Assembly (NCBI GenBank): GCA_022578605.1
Contig: MU394051.1
Coordinates: 372,001-436,000 of the forward strand
Direction of reading: 5' to 3'
DNA length: 64,000 nt
DNA from: Camillea tinctor
Lineage: Eukaryota > Ascomycota > Sordariomycetes > Xylariales > Xylariaceae
Shown: positions 1-13,000 of the stretch, one piece after another
Layout of the letters: each line of letters begins with the position of its first letter
Position numbering within the stretch: position 1 is the stretch's first letter
The notes under the pieces: generated by a model
The model's input: the letters and a program-made list of their open reading frames with translations, nothing else
The model's database searches: none
Told to the model about the DNA's origin: nothing
Position numbers and translations under genes: made by a program

Positions 1-1349
1 ACCTCGCCGTTGCGGCAGAGTAAAATATTAGATGGCTTGATATCACGGTGAATAATCTTCTTGCTGTGGAGATATGTCAAGCCTCCGAGGACACCCTCGG
101 CGATCTTGCCAAGCACTTTCTCTCCTGTCCGGCCACCGAGTCTCTTGACCTCCTTGTAGATGCTGTCAAGGGATCCACCTTCACAGAACTCCATGGCAAT
201 AGAGATGGTGGCTGTCGCAGGGTCGACAAAGGCTCCGTAGTAACGACAAATGTGGTCGGATGCGCATTCCTTGTTGAAATTGATTTCTCGAACGATCTGT
301 TTCTTAACATCAGGGTCTGGATTCGTCGTGATGACCTGGGATGATACATTAGTCTCATAATCATGTAGCTTCTTTTTTAAGAGAATGAGATCACCTTCAA
401 GGCAAATATCGTCTTCCCCCCCTTCAATTGACATCGTGTGACAGCACCGCCTGCGCCTTCACCAAGCCCACCAAGCTCAACTATTCTGTTCTCCATGCTG
501 GCTATTCGCCATCCATCATCGTCAAGGTCCTCTACATCAGCGGTCCTTGCCTTCTCTAGTGTGAGCTTGTCGAAACTGGTTTCAAGTCCCTGCATGCTGC
601 CATCTCGCTCCATCCCGATCCCGCCCTCGCTCCTCTCCGAGTAGATAGAGCCAACCGCGGAGATAGGGTCTGGAGTACCCTGAGGTCTTGAACCAATGCC
701 ATACTGCGACGCAAACGAAAGGGCAGAGAACTGGGAACCTGCAGACGTGGGGTTGCTTGCTTTCCCATCGAGAGGCCCGAAACTGCCGGACCTCGAGTGT
801 GCGGCACTGCTCTCACTTCCCCCGCTCGCGGAGTGTCCGGTCTGGACGGTCGGTCTGGGCTGTTCATACGGCGCGACAGTGCTGCCCATGGGGGTGGCAA
901 CGTGGACTGTGAGCTGAGGCCGGGAAGGCCCGCTAATAGCAGGGCCACCAACGGGCTTAACATTGGGCGAAGGAGGTATGGCGAGACCCAGTCTTGGCGT
1001 TCGACCGCCGCTTGGTCTCCCGCCAAGGGCAGGCCGTAAGGGAGCGGGAGAGGAGGACATGATGGGAATGGGAGTTGGAGCTTGCGGCGGGGTGCCGGTA
1101 ACTGCGTCTATAGCAGCGGTTGAGGCCTTCATCGTGGAAAGGAAGTTAGCATGGCATGACAGGGCGGGGTAGATCACTTCCTAGACTAGAGACGAAGCGA
1201 AACACAAAGGGAGCGGAGAGATAAAGGCGGAGAGGGGAGGAAGAAAAAAAAGGGAAGAAGGAAAAGGAAGGAAAAGAAAGAGAGGATGTCTCGATTACAT
1301 TTTGCGCCACAGGCTCGGAGGTTGGAACAGGATTCTCGTGATCAGGCAT
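1..1349 (-). CDS. mkk1: MAP kinase kinase Mkk1/MkkA (cell wall integrity), 5' part only
   Basis: This is the dual-specificity MAPKK of the fungal cell-wall-integrity cascade, acting between the Bck1-type MAPKKK and the Slt2/Mps1 MAPK in the cytoplasm. Exons read on the minus strand are 1349-1299, 1126-395 and 335 to the window edge. Exon 1 codes for 17 residues ([17 protein letters not shown]). Intron 1 (1298-1127) has a GTAATC donor and a GCTAAC branch site 16 nt before the acceptor; intron 2 is 394-336. The first ~225 residues are a Ser/Pro/Gly-rich disordered leader. The kinase domain then starts with the glycine-rich loop [10 protein letters not shown] and the catalytic lysine in FALKVI, and the window ends just after the catalytic loop HRDIKPSN. 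The rest of the kinase domain lies outside. An unspliced model could start at the ATG at 1132, but the branch site and frame favour the upstream start. The family call is strong; the pathway is known from the family. Confidence 0.9.
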
Positions 1350-4300
1350 TTTGGGCTGGGTGTGTGCCGGGTCGTAGCTTAGAAGTGGTAGATGGCTCAA
1401 CGAATGCAAGGAATGCAAGGCTCTGATGCCGCAGAGGCGGTCAAGCTGCTAGAGTACAAGTAGGAATAAAAGGGCCGAAGCGAGTGGTATTGTGGGAAAA
1501 CCGTGGAGGAAACTCGTTGTGAAGGGTTCTCTACTGGGTAACACGGCGGTGCAGGTAATATATTGGAGTGACGTACAGTAAGTACACTAACTAGGTATGT
1601 GGCAGAGGTGTGTGAGAGTGAGTGAGTGAGTGAGTGTGTGTTAGGTATTGCGTGTATATAGTTATGGCAGGTTATATGTCTTATGCCTTTGCGGGGTGGG
1701 AACGTAGACCAGACTACGATATTCCTCAGATAATAGAAGGGGTAAAAAAAGAGTATACAATCAAACGAAGGATGACAGATACTTTAGAAGAACAAGAACA
1801 ATAACAAGGAGAATATTGTTGTAGTATCAGAAACAGAAGAGAATCAATAAGAAAAGTAATAAGAGAGAAAAAAAGTCAATTAGTAGTTGATGTTGGTTAG
1901 AAAGAAAAGGAGAAAAATAATAATAGAAGAAGCAGTAAGTTCGTGTGATTGCTTTTCTTGCCGCGTTCCCCTCCGTAGGTAAAGTCTCTTGCTTGTCTTG
2001 CGTTCTCATCCACTGTCTGGGAGTGGAGAAAGGACTGGGGGTTGGAGGGGGGGGGAAGAGAAGTTGAGAGGATGGAGTGTGAAAGGGCTTGGCCAAGGAC
2101 CTTGGACCGGGACCTGGACCTTGACCTTGGACCCTATGGTGGATTGGGGCACGCATGTGTGCACTGAAAATCATCGAGGGACCAAGCAAAGTTGCTTTAC
2201 AGGGGTCTTGTTCTTCTTGGTCCTGTCCTGTACTATGTATTCCGTATTAGTACATATGTACTGTATTCTTAGATCACATACAACTACAATACTATAACCT
2301 ACTCTGTTGTATTGCATGCGTGCTATGTTTTTGTACATACTAGAGGATACCGAGGGACCGAAAAAGACTGTGAACCCCAGCGTTAATATTCCCCCCCTCC
2401 TCTCGAAGAAGGAAAAAAAATGAAAGGTTCTCAAACCTGGTACCGACGCTTGACGATACCATTACCCTAGGTTAGAGGCGGGTTTAACCTCCCGTCGCAC
2501 CCGGCAAGAGAGATATTGGGGCCTTCGGTGGGGGATTTTCCCTCTACCTACCTACCTTAGATAGGTAAAGTAAGTAGTTAGAAAAGCAATGACCGGCCCG
2601 AGAGACAGGCAGGCGGACGTCAAAAAAGCCTGCAATTCCACTAGCCACCCATTCCATTCAACCTTTTGTTTTCATAACATCAACGTAAAGAATAAATTAG
2701 CAAAAAATCATATAAATAAAAAACATACCTTAATTAACTAGTTTATTTATTTTTTAAAAATTCATATTAAAAATTGTGTTTTTTATTGTTGATAGAATTG
2801 AAAATATCATGGGCAGTATTCAGGGGGTAGGTAGTAAAGTTGCAGACTTTTTTGACGTCCGCCTGACAGGTAAGCTAACTAACTACATAAACCAACTTCT
2901 CATTAGCTACACTATCAAGTGGGCCGACACTGTTTTGCATCTTGAGACACAGACAGACAGGGCTTCTGGCGGCTAACGAGTTCTCCCCGTCGCAGTTACA
3001 GCTAGGCGAGCAGCAAGAACCCCAGCTGCCCAGGTATGCTATAGTCAAAAACAGTTAATAACATAAACCGCTTACATATCCGGACAAACGAAATATGACT
3101 GGTCTGAAAATAAATAATAATAATAAAAAGGGGTGGGGGGATCACTCGACTTCGAGGGAAATCGTTGCCTGCATCGAGCATCACCGGAAGAGAAAGAGAC
3201 AGAGAGGCGCAAGGGGGTATACGCTCTTTGCGGCTATCACCTTCATGTATCAAGCGATCGACCACCGGCAAGCCAAGGAATCGAAATGCACAATATCTTC
3301 ATATAGACCAATGAAGTCTTTCTGCCAACTACTCCCCTCCTCCCTAGCTTCTCCCCCCCTCTGGCCCCTGGTCATTCTTTTACTCCGGCATTGATTAACA
3401 TGGTGCGAATCGGATTTTGGAACAGACTGCGACAGCAACAACAATAATAATATTCAAATTGGACTTGGGCGGGTTTGGTGCTATGCCAGACTGGTTGGTC
3501 AGACTTCTGTCAAGATTTCGCCCATCTCCCTCTCTGTCTCCCTGCAGTATATGAACAGGTGAGGTTGTTTCATGGTGTTAGGCCCAGCTGAAGCACAGCT
3601 TACATGCTTCTAATCTATGTCAGGCGCTTGCTCTGTTGCAGGTACAATATAGGTGGTGTGGGCATCGCCAATAAGACGGGAGGATTGGGGAAGTGCAGCT
3701 TTTTTTGTGTTCCCCATTGATGAATAATTTTACACGCTGCAAATATAGGGGAGGGTGTGATAGAACGGACCCCAAGCAGCACACACACGCGCGAATGATA
3801 TGCACAAGGCTGTAAGGTCTAAGGTGGTCATCTAGTCATCTTGGGGTCCAGAGGATCTCGTGGTGTGTTTGGTGCCTTTCTCTGATGAGGGAACGATGCC
3901 CGACCAGACTAAGAGGTAGTCTCGCCTGTCTAGTGATCTGTCTAAGTGACCCCAATTCAGAACAGATGATCTTGGGGACCAACGTGGTCGAATGATAAGC
4001 TTTTGATCGAGTTGTCCCGTATTAATACGATCATCTCGACATACATACATAGTACATATGAATGAACTAACCTAGTGTAGTGGAAGAATTGGTGCAAGAA
4101 TTGGTGCAAGAATTGGTGCACCTAAGAAGCTGGAGCTGCACTAAACAAAGGTGAAAAAGGTGTAAGTGCGAATTGAAAATGTGAAATGGGAAATTGTTGC
4201 AAGGGTATGGGAAGACATGAAACGAGCGCAGCAACAGATTGCACATACAAACAGGTACGTATCAGACCCTACACCACAGCTACTGTTTTAAGGTTCTGGC

Positions 4301-4613
4301 TTTTGCTCAATCAGGACGAGAGATTTCTCTAGCGTAAGAAATACACTAATAGGCGCGCGTCTAATTTCCTAACCTAGCTTGCTTCCTGTACTCCTATTGG
4401 TTAATGAGTGCCCCACATGAACATAACCCCTGTCATATCTCAACTCTTTTTTTCTACGACTTTTTTTTCTTACTCTAAATGCGCTTGACCTGTTTATTAT
4501 ACATACACTTACACACAGTATACCGAGGATTATCTGTTGATCCCATACTCGAAGGATCCTCAAGCGCATAACCTATCGCTTGCCGCTGTAGCCAAGGCAT
4601 TGTTGGTCACGAC
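1350..4613. other. intergenic region, no gene seen
   Basis: I see no supported coding region here. It is the shared upstream region of mkk1 and dbp8. It holds a GTGA tetranucleotide run near 1617-1640, an A/T-rich patch at about 2690-2790, polypurine/polypyrimidine stretches, and a 12-bp tandem repeat at 4084-4119. The open frames present are short, not recognisable and of low complexity. Confidence 0.6.
4084..4119. repeat. 12-bp tandem repeat, three perfect copies
   Basis: Three exact head-to-tail copies of AAGAATTGGTGC lie about 500 bp upstream of the dbp8 start. No function is evident. Confidence 0.95.
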
Positions 4614-6330
4614 ATGCCGTCATCGACGGTCACGAAGCGTGCAGCCGCCGCTAAAGGCGTTGAACATATGGCACCAAGTTCAGCCTCGTCATCGTCTCAG
4701 TCAGATGCAGGCGTTTCAGATTCGGGATCTGAATCCGATTCGCTTGATAGTGTGAACTCTCGTAAAAGGCGGAAGTTCACTGCCGAGGATACTATTTCTG
4801 AGGCCCCCCTAGTTCTCCCTTCGATCAACGCTCCGTCGAGGATTAAACGGAGGGCCGCAACTGGCCCCGATGTCAAACCTCAGTCAACCGCAACTCTGGC
4901 GGACCCCTCAGCAGAGACTCCGGTAGCCGGGTCGGTATCTGTACCGGTCGATCATGCTTCCTCATTTGAGTCGCTAGACGTGCGGCCATGGCTTGTCCGC
5001 TCACTTGCCAACATGGCAATCAAGCGGCCGACTGCCATCCAGAGAGAGTGCATCCCTGAGATAATAAAAGGGAGAGACTGCAGTATGTGATTATAATCAA
5101 GCAAGATTGATACCTCTTCATAATTGAGCATTGGGTTACTGACTAGCATATTTCATAGTTGGCATTAGCAGAACAGGTTCAGGTAAAACTGTGGCGTTCG
5201 CCGTCCCTATTATGCAAAAATGGTCCCAAGACCCGAGCTCCATCTACGCTGTTGTCCTGACGGCAACACGAGAGCTTGCTTTGCAGATTTTTGAACAGTT
5301 TAAGGCCATTTCTTCGCCACAGGGGTTAAAGGTGATTCTAGTGACGGGAGGTGCCGACATGCTTTCACAAGCTACATCCCTTGCGCAACGGCCACATGTG
5401 GTAATCGCTACTCCTGGGCGGCTAGCCGACCATATCCGGTGCTCAGGGGAAGACACCATTGCTGGGCTTCGACGAGTCCGGTTCGTCGTGCTGGACGAGG
5501 CGGATCGTCTCCTGGCTTCGGGTGGACCAGGAAGTATGTTACCTGACATTGAAGAATGTTTGGGTGTCCTGCCTCCTTCTACGGAGAGACAGACGCTTCT
5601 GTTTACAGCTACAATTACTCCCGAAGTTAGGGCTCTAAAAGACTTACCCCCCAAATCTGGAAAGGAGTCTGCTTTCCTCTGCGAAGTCGATACCCAACGG
5701 CTCGCTGTTCCGGATTCGCTGCATCTGATGTATATCCAAGTCAACGTCACACACAAGGAATACTATCTTCATGCCTTTCTCCTAACAGACGCCAACGTGG
5801 AAAAATCAGTGATCATATTCTGCAACCGCACATCTACAGCGCAGTACCTGCACCATCTCCTGAGACTGCTTGACCATCGTGTCACCTCCCTACACTCAAA
5901 GCTGCGGCAGCGCGATCGCACAGACAACCTGGGCCGGTTCCGGGCTTCAGCAGCACGGATCCTTGTTGCTACCGATGTCGCCTCGCGTGGTCTCGATATC
6001 CCTGAGGTGAGTATGGTAGTCAACTACGATGTGCCCCGGGAACCAGACGACTTCGTCCACCGGGTCGGTCGTACGGCTCGAGCCGGGCGTAAGGGTGACG
6101 CAGTCACTTTCGTCGGCCAGCGAGACGTCGAGCGTATCCACGCCATAGAGAAGCGCGTGGGCGGCAGGCAGATGGAAGAGTGGAAGGAGGAAGGGGTGAA
6201 CCTAGAGACTCGCTTCATCCGCGACCACATGAAGGAGGTCGGAGAGAAGAAGAGAGAGGCACTGCTAAACATCGAGGAGAACAGGGATGTAGGGGGCAAG
6301 AGAAAACGGCAAAAACTTCGTCTAGGATAA
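4614..6330 (+). CDS. dbp8: ATP-dependent RNA helicase Dbp8 (DEAD-box)
   Basis: A nucleolar DEAD-box helicase needed for 18S rRNA maturation and 40S assembly, by homology to yeast Dbp8. Exons are 4614-5082 and 5159-6330 (546 aa). The 76-nt intron has a GTATGT donor and a CTGAC branch site, and it splits the Walker A region so that GRDC joins [12 protein letters not shown] disordered Ser-rich N-terminus with a basic KRRK patch (~50 residues in) precedes the helicase core. Visible motifs are the Q motif (PTAIQ), motif I SRTGSGKT (~160-167), Ia TATRELA, Ib TPGR, II DEAD (269-272), III TAT (in LLFTATIT), and [13 protein letters not shown] (from ~457). The basic C-terminal tail (GKRKRQK) fits nucleolar targeting. 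The assignment to Dbp8 rather than a neighbouring subfamily rests on the VRPWLV...[10 protein letters not shown] block and the length. Confidence 0.93.
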
Positions 6331-6993
6331 TCATAGCTACTGTTACTCTACTACTACTGCTACGGAGATGACGATGATCATGATAGCCTTTCTCAAGGGT
6401 GTTTGAGAAAATTTGTACATACATACGATATAGAATGAATTAATAGAACTACCTGTAACACACGCACTATACTCCCCCTATCCCATGCATCTCGTCTCAA
6501 TGATACTTAACCATCACAAATTTTTCATCACTGAGATTATCTGTGGAATCATTCGAACTTTGCCCACGCGACCAACAGTCTCTCTCTCCCCTTCTAGCTA
6601 TCTACTTGGGGGTTGCACGGCATCAGGGGTAAAACGTGCTAGCCCTAACAAATGGAGGGGGTTTATATATAGAAACCGGCTTATGCCTTCTACACTAACT
6701 ATGTAACGCGCCCCCTGGCCTCCCTGGTCCAGCTTGCCATGTGGCCTCCCAGGACTTGGACAAGCCCTTACCTTACCTTACCTTTGAAGGATCGCGCGCA
6801 TAAAGGCCACCACCGAGCAAAAAAAAGAGGTAGGAAACCAAAATATTGCACTTTCTTAGCCTGGTTTTGGGGGGGGGGGGGGGGGGAGGGGGAATGGGAT
6901 GGTGTTAGCCAAGAGAATTGGCAACGATATGAGAAACAAGGAAAAAATCAAAAGGCACAGGCACGGTTTGGGATAAAACAACGACAAAATAAC

Positions 6994-7003
6994 NNNNNNN
7001 NNN
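6994..7003. other. assembly gap (10 N)
   Basis: Ten consecutive N, a common placeholder for a gap of unknown size. A G homopolymer tract (about 6869-6886) lies to the left and long C tracts (7003-7078) to the right. Sequence on the right (7080-7180) repeats the sequence on the left (6893-6993) with scattered substitutions, so the true structure here is unknown. Confidence 0.97.
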
Positions 7004-10000
7004 CCTCCCCTCCCCCCCCCGCCCCCCCCCCCCCCCCCCGCCCGCCGCCCGCGGGCCCCCCCCCCCCCCCCCCCCCCGCGGAATGGGATGGTGTGAGCCA
7101 AGAGAATTGGCATCGATCTGAGAATCAAGGAAAAAATCTCAAGGCACAGGCTCGGTTTGGGATAAAACATCGACAAACTTACCTACCCCCTTACCCTTAC
7201 CTTAGCTTGGCTATAAGGCTGTGTGCGTAGGGGGTAGGTGATGGTGCAGAGGACTTCAGATGCCAAGACATTTCGAAGCAGTGTAGAAGGAAAGAAAATC
7301 AGCCTCGTTACACGCGCGCATGACCGAGACCCCTGGTTTTGACCCCCGTCTCTCTCTTTTTTTCCCCCTTCTCTTCTTTTCTCAACGCGTATGCGTGCAG
7401 GTGTTCTATTTGTAACCTGACGTCAAATTTATTAACAATACGGGCAAAGGTACGCTGCAATTTAGATGAGACCCTGATAGAAAACTTCCTTTTTGGTTTT
7501 GAAAAATCCCCTATCATCACCCCCACTTTTTTCTTTTTCTTTTTTTTGCCTTTCTTGTTACCGATCACGAAGTTTCCCATTATCGGTCAACAAGATGGGT
7601 ACGCATAAATGGGAAAAGTGAAAGGGAAGGGTGGAAAGCCTCACGAGTCAACCTCATCTTGCGAAACGAGCTACTTCACTGTAGCTACTTTACTTGGCAC
7701 CGAGGATGGAGAAAATAAAAAGTACATGAGAATGAAACTGGAATTATTTTTTTATGAAGAAACCAATAGACTGGGTCATTATTCAATAGTTCATCTCTCT
7801 TCTGGCCCTAGTTCTCACTGTAGATAGAGTAAGCTCACGTAGACCCCCTTCCATCCATATCCCGGGGGTTTTCAGATTAATGAACAAACAAACAAGCACG
7901 GGCGGTATACGGAACTGGTTATAGTGGGATAAGCGTAAGAAGACGGAGATAGAGAAAAGGCGCACACACAGCCGGCCCTTAGATAGCCTTTTTAGGAAAA
8001 CGAGAGCGGATAGTTTATCACTGCTACTACGGCTACCATCACTTACCATGTACGATGCTTACTTATTTCTTTCCTAGTGTGCGTGAGCTTCTCTTGTAGG
8101 TATGTAGATATTTGGGGGCCGAAATCTAGCTTAGCTTCTCCCCCGAATGTTGGTCGTACCCACCCCATCGTCTGTCTAACCTGCGTGATATATGTATCCA
8201 GCACTCAATGCTGTACGATTCGGGCCACGAGGTGTACCCCGTGCGGCACCGGGGTTGACAGGTATCGGTAGATAAGTCAAGAAAAGGGGGGCAGAAGGGG
8301 GTGTTAGTTCATCGGCTAAACATGGTCTATTCTATTTTATTTCCGTATCGTCATCTTCCAAAGCTACCCGTAACACACAGGAGGGCAAATTCCACACGTC
8401 GTAGCTTCGTTTGAGATATCGGTCTAAGCAGGTCCCATCTGGTATGAGATTGGCGGGCTCGCCGTACATTATCGATGGTACGCGTGTGCCTGATTTATCG
8501 TGGGGGAGGGCTGATTTAGTTGGTGAAGGATTCCTCTCTCTCTCTCTCTCTCTAAAACACACCCTCCCCCCTCCCCCCATATCTGACATAAGTACGAGGC
8601 ACACCTTGGCTATCTAGATTACCGGCCCTCCAGTCCATGCTCTTGGGACCCTTGGCATATCTGTACCAACTCGTTCGTTCGTTGGAACAAAAACCTCCGA
8701 AGGATCCTGCTCACCCCCCTCCTTCGAGAGCTTCTCAGGGTAAAACGGGCAGGTACGTGTCCCAGAACCGTGGGCGTGGGCAATGATAAAGACGCCAGTA
8801 TTGGGCAGAACAATAAACGAAGGTTCCACATCTGACAAGGCTGTATTGGTTCATCCTGGTGAGGTACCAGTTGAGGGGACCAATATTATGAGTGTGGCTC
8901 GTGGGTTCCGTTTGTCTCTATCGGCATAGAGAACCAGGTACAAGAAACACATAGCACATAGGCAGTTCCTAGTGTGCCGCTTGGCAACCCGTAAAGTTAA
9001 ATTATGGAGACGAAGCGAACCGCAAGGAGATATGCTATATCACTTGATACAATATTGGGTTTTCTCTCGCTAAACCACAGGTCCAATGCTCACCGAGAGT
9101 AGGAAGTTGATATCATATACGAGGAAATATAATTATTCCCTGGCAATGATAACTTGGAGTAGAGTCTGGAAGCAGAGAGACAAACTCAGGCACGGTTCTT
9201 TTTTTGAACCATGTGAAGTTTGAATGATAGCAGTGTATGGAAATACTCTGTGTGCCCAACAAGGCGTGTGAAATTTTATTACCCACTCCAGGTCCTGGGT
9301 GCCACGTGTGAAGCCTTACGGCAACCCTGGGTGCCTTGTCTACTTTCGCGGGTCGTCTGGCAGCCGAAGCCGTGGATAGGTAGGCAAGTGTACCTGGGGT
9401 ACGGTACCGTTTGTGCCCCCAATGCCTAGGTACTTCTTTGTTGCGCCATCTCGCGCGATCCTAGCAATCCCGAGCTACCGGCAGCGAAATGCCCCCCGTG
9501 GCGCCATACTGCTTCCTAGGTTTCCTAGTGGGTGTACAGGAGCCAGTGGCAAAATGAGTTTAAAAAGCGTTCGTCCGTTATCAAACACACTTCGGATGGC
9601 GGACGGTGAAACGGACGATGAACTACAATACTACCACGGCATAAAAGGCTCTCGGTATTGAGTCATGACGCTTCTAGAGCATTAGTTCGGCACTCCGAGC
9701 TCGTTTCAAGTGCGCACTTTTTCCTTTGTTCGGTACTTCGACTATAGCTCACCGTGCTTAGTTTAATTTCCCTTTATAGTTATTTAGGCCTGAATTCGCG
9801 GCAGTTCGGTGATACGGCATACAACAAAAGAGCTTATAAAATCGACATGGATCGATCGATAATACCCCTCTTTACATCATTCCTGTCAAACTACTAGTAG
9901 AGAGAAAAAAAAAAAACGTGGAGACATCATTGATCGGGGGCTGTTCGGGGTTTTAGGAATAAGACCGGATCGACGATATCGGCGTAACTAACTTAAGAGT

Positions 10001-13000
10001 CAGTCTGTTTGTTAGTGTGTAAGTATCTGGTGTAGTGTAAATAGTCGACCCCCACAATTGACAGTTAACCCCCTCCCCCCTCAAGTTCTAGGTTAATGAA
10101 TTGACCCTCCCTCTCTTTAAGGTCAGGACCGCAGAACCGTAGACCTCGGTCCAAACCCTTACGGGGACATCGGATAAGTCGGAGACAACACGGCACCGGT
10201 TGCTAGATTAAGTAATCTCGGGGTATAGGTAGCGGGGTGGACCGTTGAGGTCCAGCCCTTTCAGTTTCCAAATTCCAGTAAATCCGGACGATCTTGGCAG
10301 TATGCGTATATAGGAAGGTTTTTGACACGGACACGGACCTCAAGTCTCGCCTTCATGATCGCTGCCCCTGCTTTTCCCCTGATCTCCCCGAGTGACCCCC
10401 TCAAGGCGATCTAGTTTGTAGCAGGTGATAAGATCGATGCCCCATTAGCATAAAGACCCACCGATATATTTGCTACCTATGTTCCTGACCGCGAAATTGC
10501 GGCTTGTCAGACCGGGCGGCTGATGTCAGAAGAGAGGTAGATACCTATTAGAGACATTGTGGGGATGAACGAGGCGCTGCCCTTGTACGGAGTATGCCTG
10601 GTACCTGTCACTTGTATACTACACTACAACTAATGTAGAGGCGGTGTTTGTGGGTAGAAAAAAAAAAGAACCTCGACTGCTGAAGCGGGAGTAGAATGCA
10701 ACGCTTTCCCTTACGAGCTCAATTGGTGGAATTGGCGAATTGACGAATTGGGAGCTTGTTTTCCCCTGAACTATCCAATCTTCTTTCATGCAGATGTGGT
10801 CCATAAAGCTGAGGTAGAACGAGACATTGCCTTTCCCCTTTCGTGATAATTTGATGATAGTCTAGGCTCTCCTAAGCACTGGTGAATCCATATATGCTAC
10901 CCTTCCATGTCAGCCCGCCTCTGGTAAGCCTCGGGATGGCCTGTGCCTGCGCGTTTGGGAGGGAGGTAGGTAGGTAAGGAACATGTACATTGGATTGGGC
11001 GCTGGTGCGAGGGGAGATAGGCAATTGTAACCCGCAGCAAAGAGGTAGCAGCCAAGAACTAAGCTGAGTCTGCAGGGCTGGTCAGCGAGACATGCAGAGT
11101 CGACACGTGTGACGCCCGCTTCAGAATGCTTCTCGAAGGAATGGAACGATTCTCTTGCTGCAACCCTCCCAAGGGCACCAGCATCGATAACTGGCGAATC
11201 GCGTGTTCGCGAGCTGCTTCTGGCGATACCGAACCGCGCAAATTTTATCCGGATAGAGTGTAGTGCGTTGTCTTTGTCTCTCTCTTCTCTCTCTGTCTCT
11301 ATCCCTTTCCCTTTCCCTTTCCCTCTGCCTCTCTTTCTCATTGTCTCCCACACACATACGCCTACACATACACAGTGTGCATTTTTCTCTCTCGCTCTTC
11401 TGCTCTCGAACAGAAAGGACCTAAGAAAACTCAAACCTCAAGCTTGAGATCTGATAACTCAGGCCCACTAAGCGGGTACCTCCACTACTTAGTTGTGAAT
11501 GATCCCGAGAGATCGGGCCAATGTCGGGAGTACCAGTGGGAATAAACCTGCATGTACGAAGTATTCAGTAAAGGCTTTCGATAATTTAGACAGTCAACCG
11601 TTGAAGAAGCGCAGGGTCTCTCGATTCGTCATCAAGGTCAGGTCAGGTCAGGTTATCCAGTTGCCTACGTGCATCAAGAAATCCGCAGCAGCATTGGTGA
11701 TTTGATACCGTTGCCTAAGCCATTGAGGCGCGTTCATAAAAAAGCTACCTGTAAGGCAGGTTACTATCAAGCAAATCAGTCAGCAATTGGTGTTATGTTT
11801 TCTTTGCTTTTTTACATGATCGCAAGAACCCGTAAGCCAGATACGAGTCTGGACGAGAACTAATACGGAAACCAAGCTCGTGCTCGTGAACAAGTTAACA
11901 AGCGAACAAGTAACAACAAGGGTAGCAGCAGGTATGTAGGTACAAAACCACTCTGCATACCGCAAGAAGAAGAAAGAGGCGAAGAAAAAGAAAGAAAGAA
12001 GACAAGTAGAAAAAAAAAACCAACAAAAAGCAACGATAAGATTGGATCAATCAGTCAAGATGCCGAGCCCACTGCTACGTTACCAAAGTGCCAGTCACCG
12101 CCAAACCGTCTAAATCATCCAAACCGCCTTACCCCGAAAGCATCTTTGTGGCTCCGCCAAGGAGATGACCGAAGCAGAAAGAAGGAAAAGCACTGGTTGG
12201 AGAGCGCCCGTGGCTGAAGATCTCGAAACTATGCAGAGATCCGCCGCATTGGCGAATTCGGTCTTAATCATCGCCAATATTGGTGTAGTTCTTAATTTGT
12301 ATTTGTATTTTTTTTTTGTCTTCTGTCTCTTGTCCCTCTCGTTCCCCCCCTTCCCCTTCCCCAGTGGTGATCCCGTAATGACGAGCATATATATCAATTA
12401 TGATGAATCGTGGCTGTGTGTCTGGGTCTGGTTGAACAACCCCGGGGGAACCGTCTCCCTTTAATTGTCTAATTCTCGACGGGTTGTAAAGCTGAAAAGG
12501 ACCTGAGGCCATTAGGTACCTACACTAAGAAAAAAAAAAACCCTTGGGTATAGTTATGTACGTATTGTATTGTACCCTATGTACGTACACGCATACTTAC
12601 CGAATGACTATGTTTGAGCAGGGGGTCGCATACTATAACGGCGAATCATAACCTTACTCAGCCCTATAGGCGACCACGGATACTGATTTACATAACCTAG
12701 CGTACCTAAACCGACCCCGCTGTTTGGGTCTTTTTCGTCGCCCCACAATTTCACATCTTTTTTCTTTTTTAGGCTCGACCTTTTACATCAGACACACGAT
12801 ACGCACACACTTTTTTTTAAATCTGTTTCGCGGCATTGGCACTTAATAACACACCATCTACCGTTCCTTCGGGCCAGGGGGAAGGAGGGGAGTATTAGAG
12901 ATTGAGGGGGGATCAAAAAGTTCCAAGCATTCAGCCCATCTTTAGCATCACGATTTGATGGTCATAGCGAAGGGACCTTATTTAGAGGGGTGTGAATAGT

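Noticed and set aside
11109..11447. 112-codon frame with Ser/Leu/Pro runs
   Set aside because: Encoded by a long polypyrimidine block; composition reflects simple sequence, not a protein.
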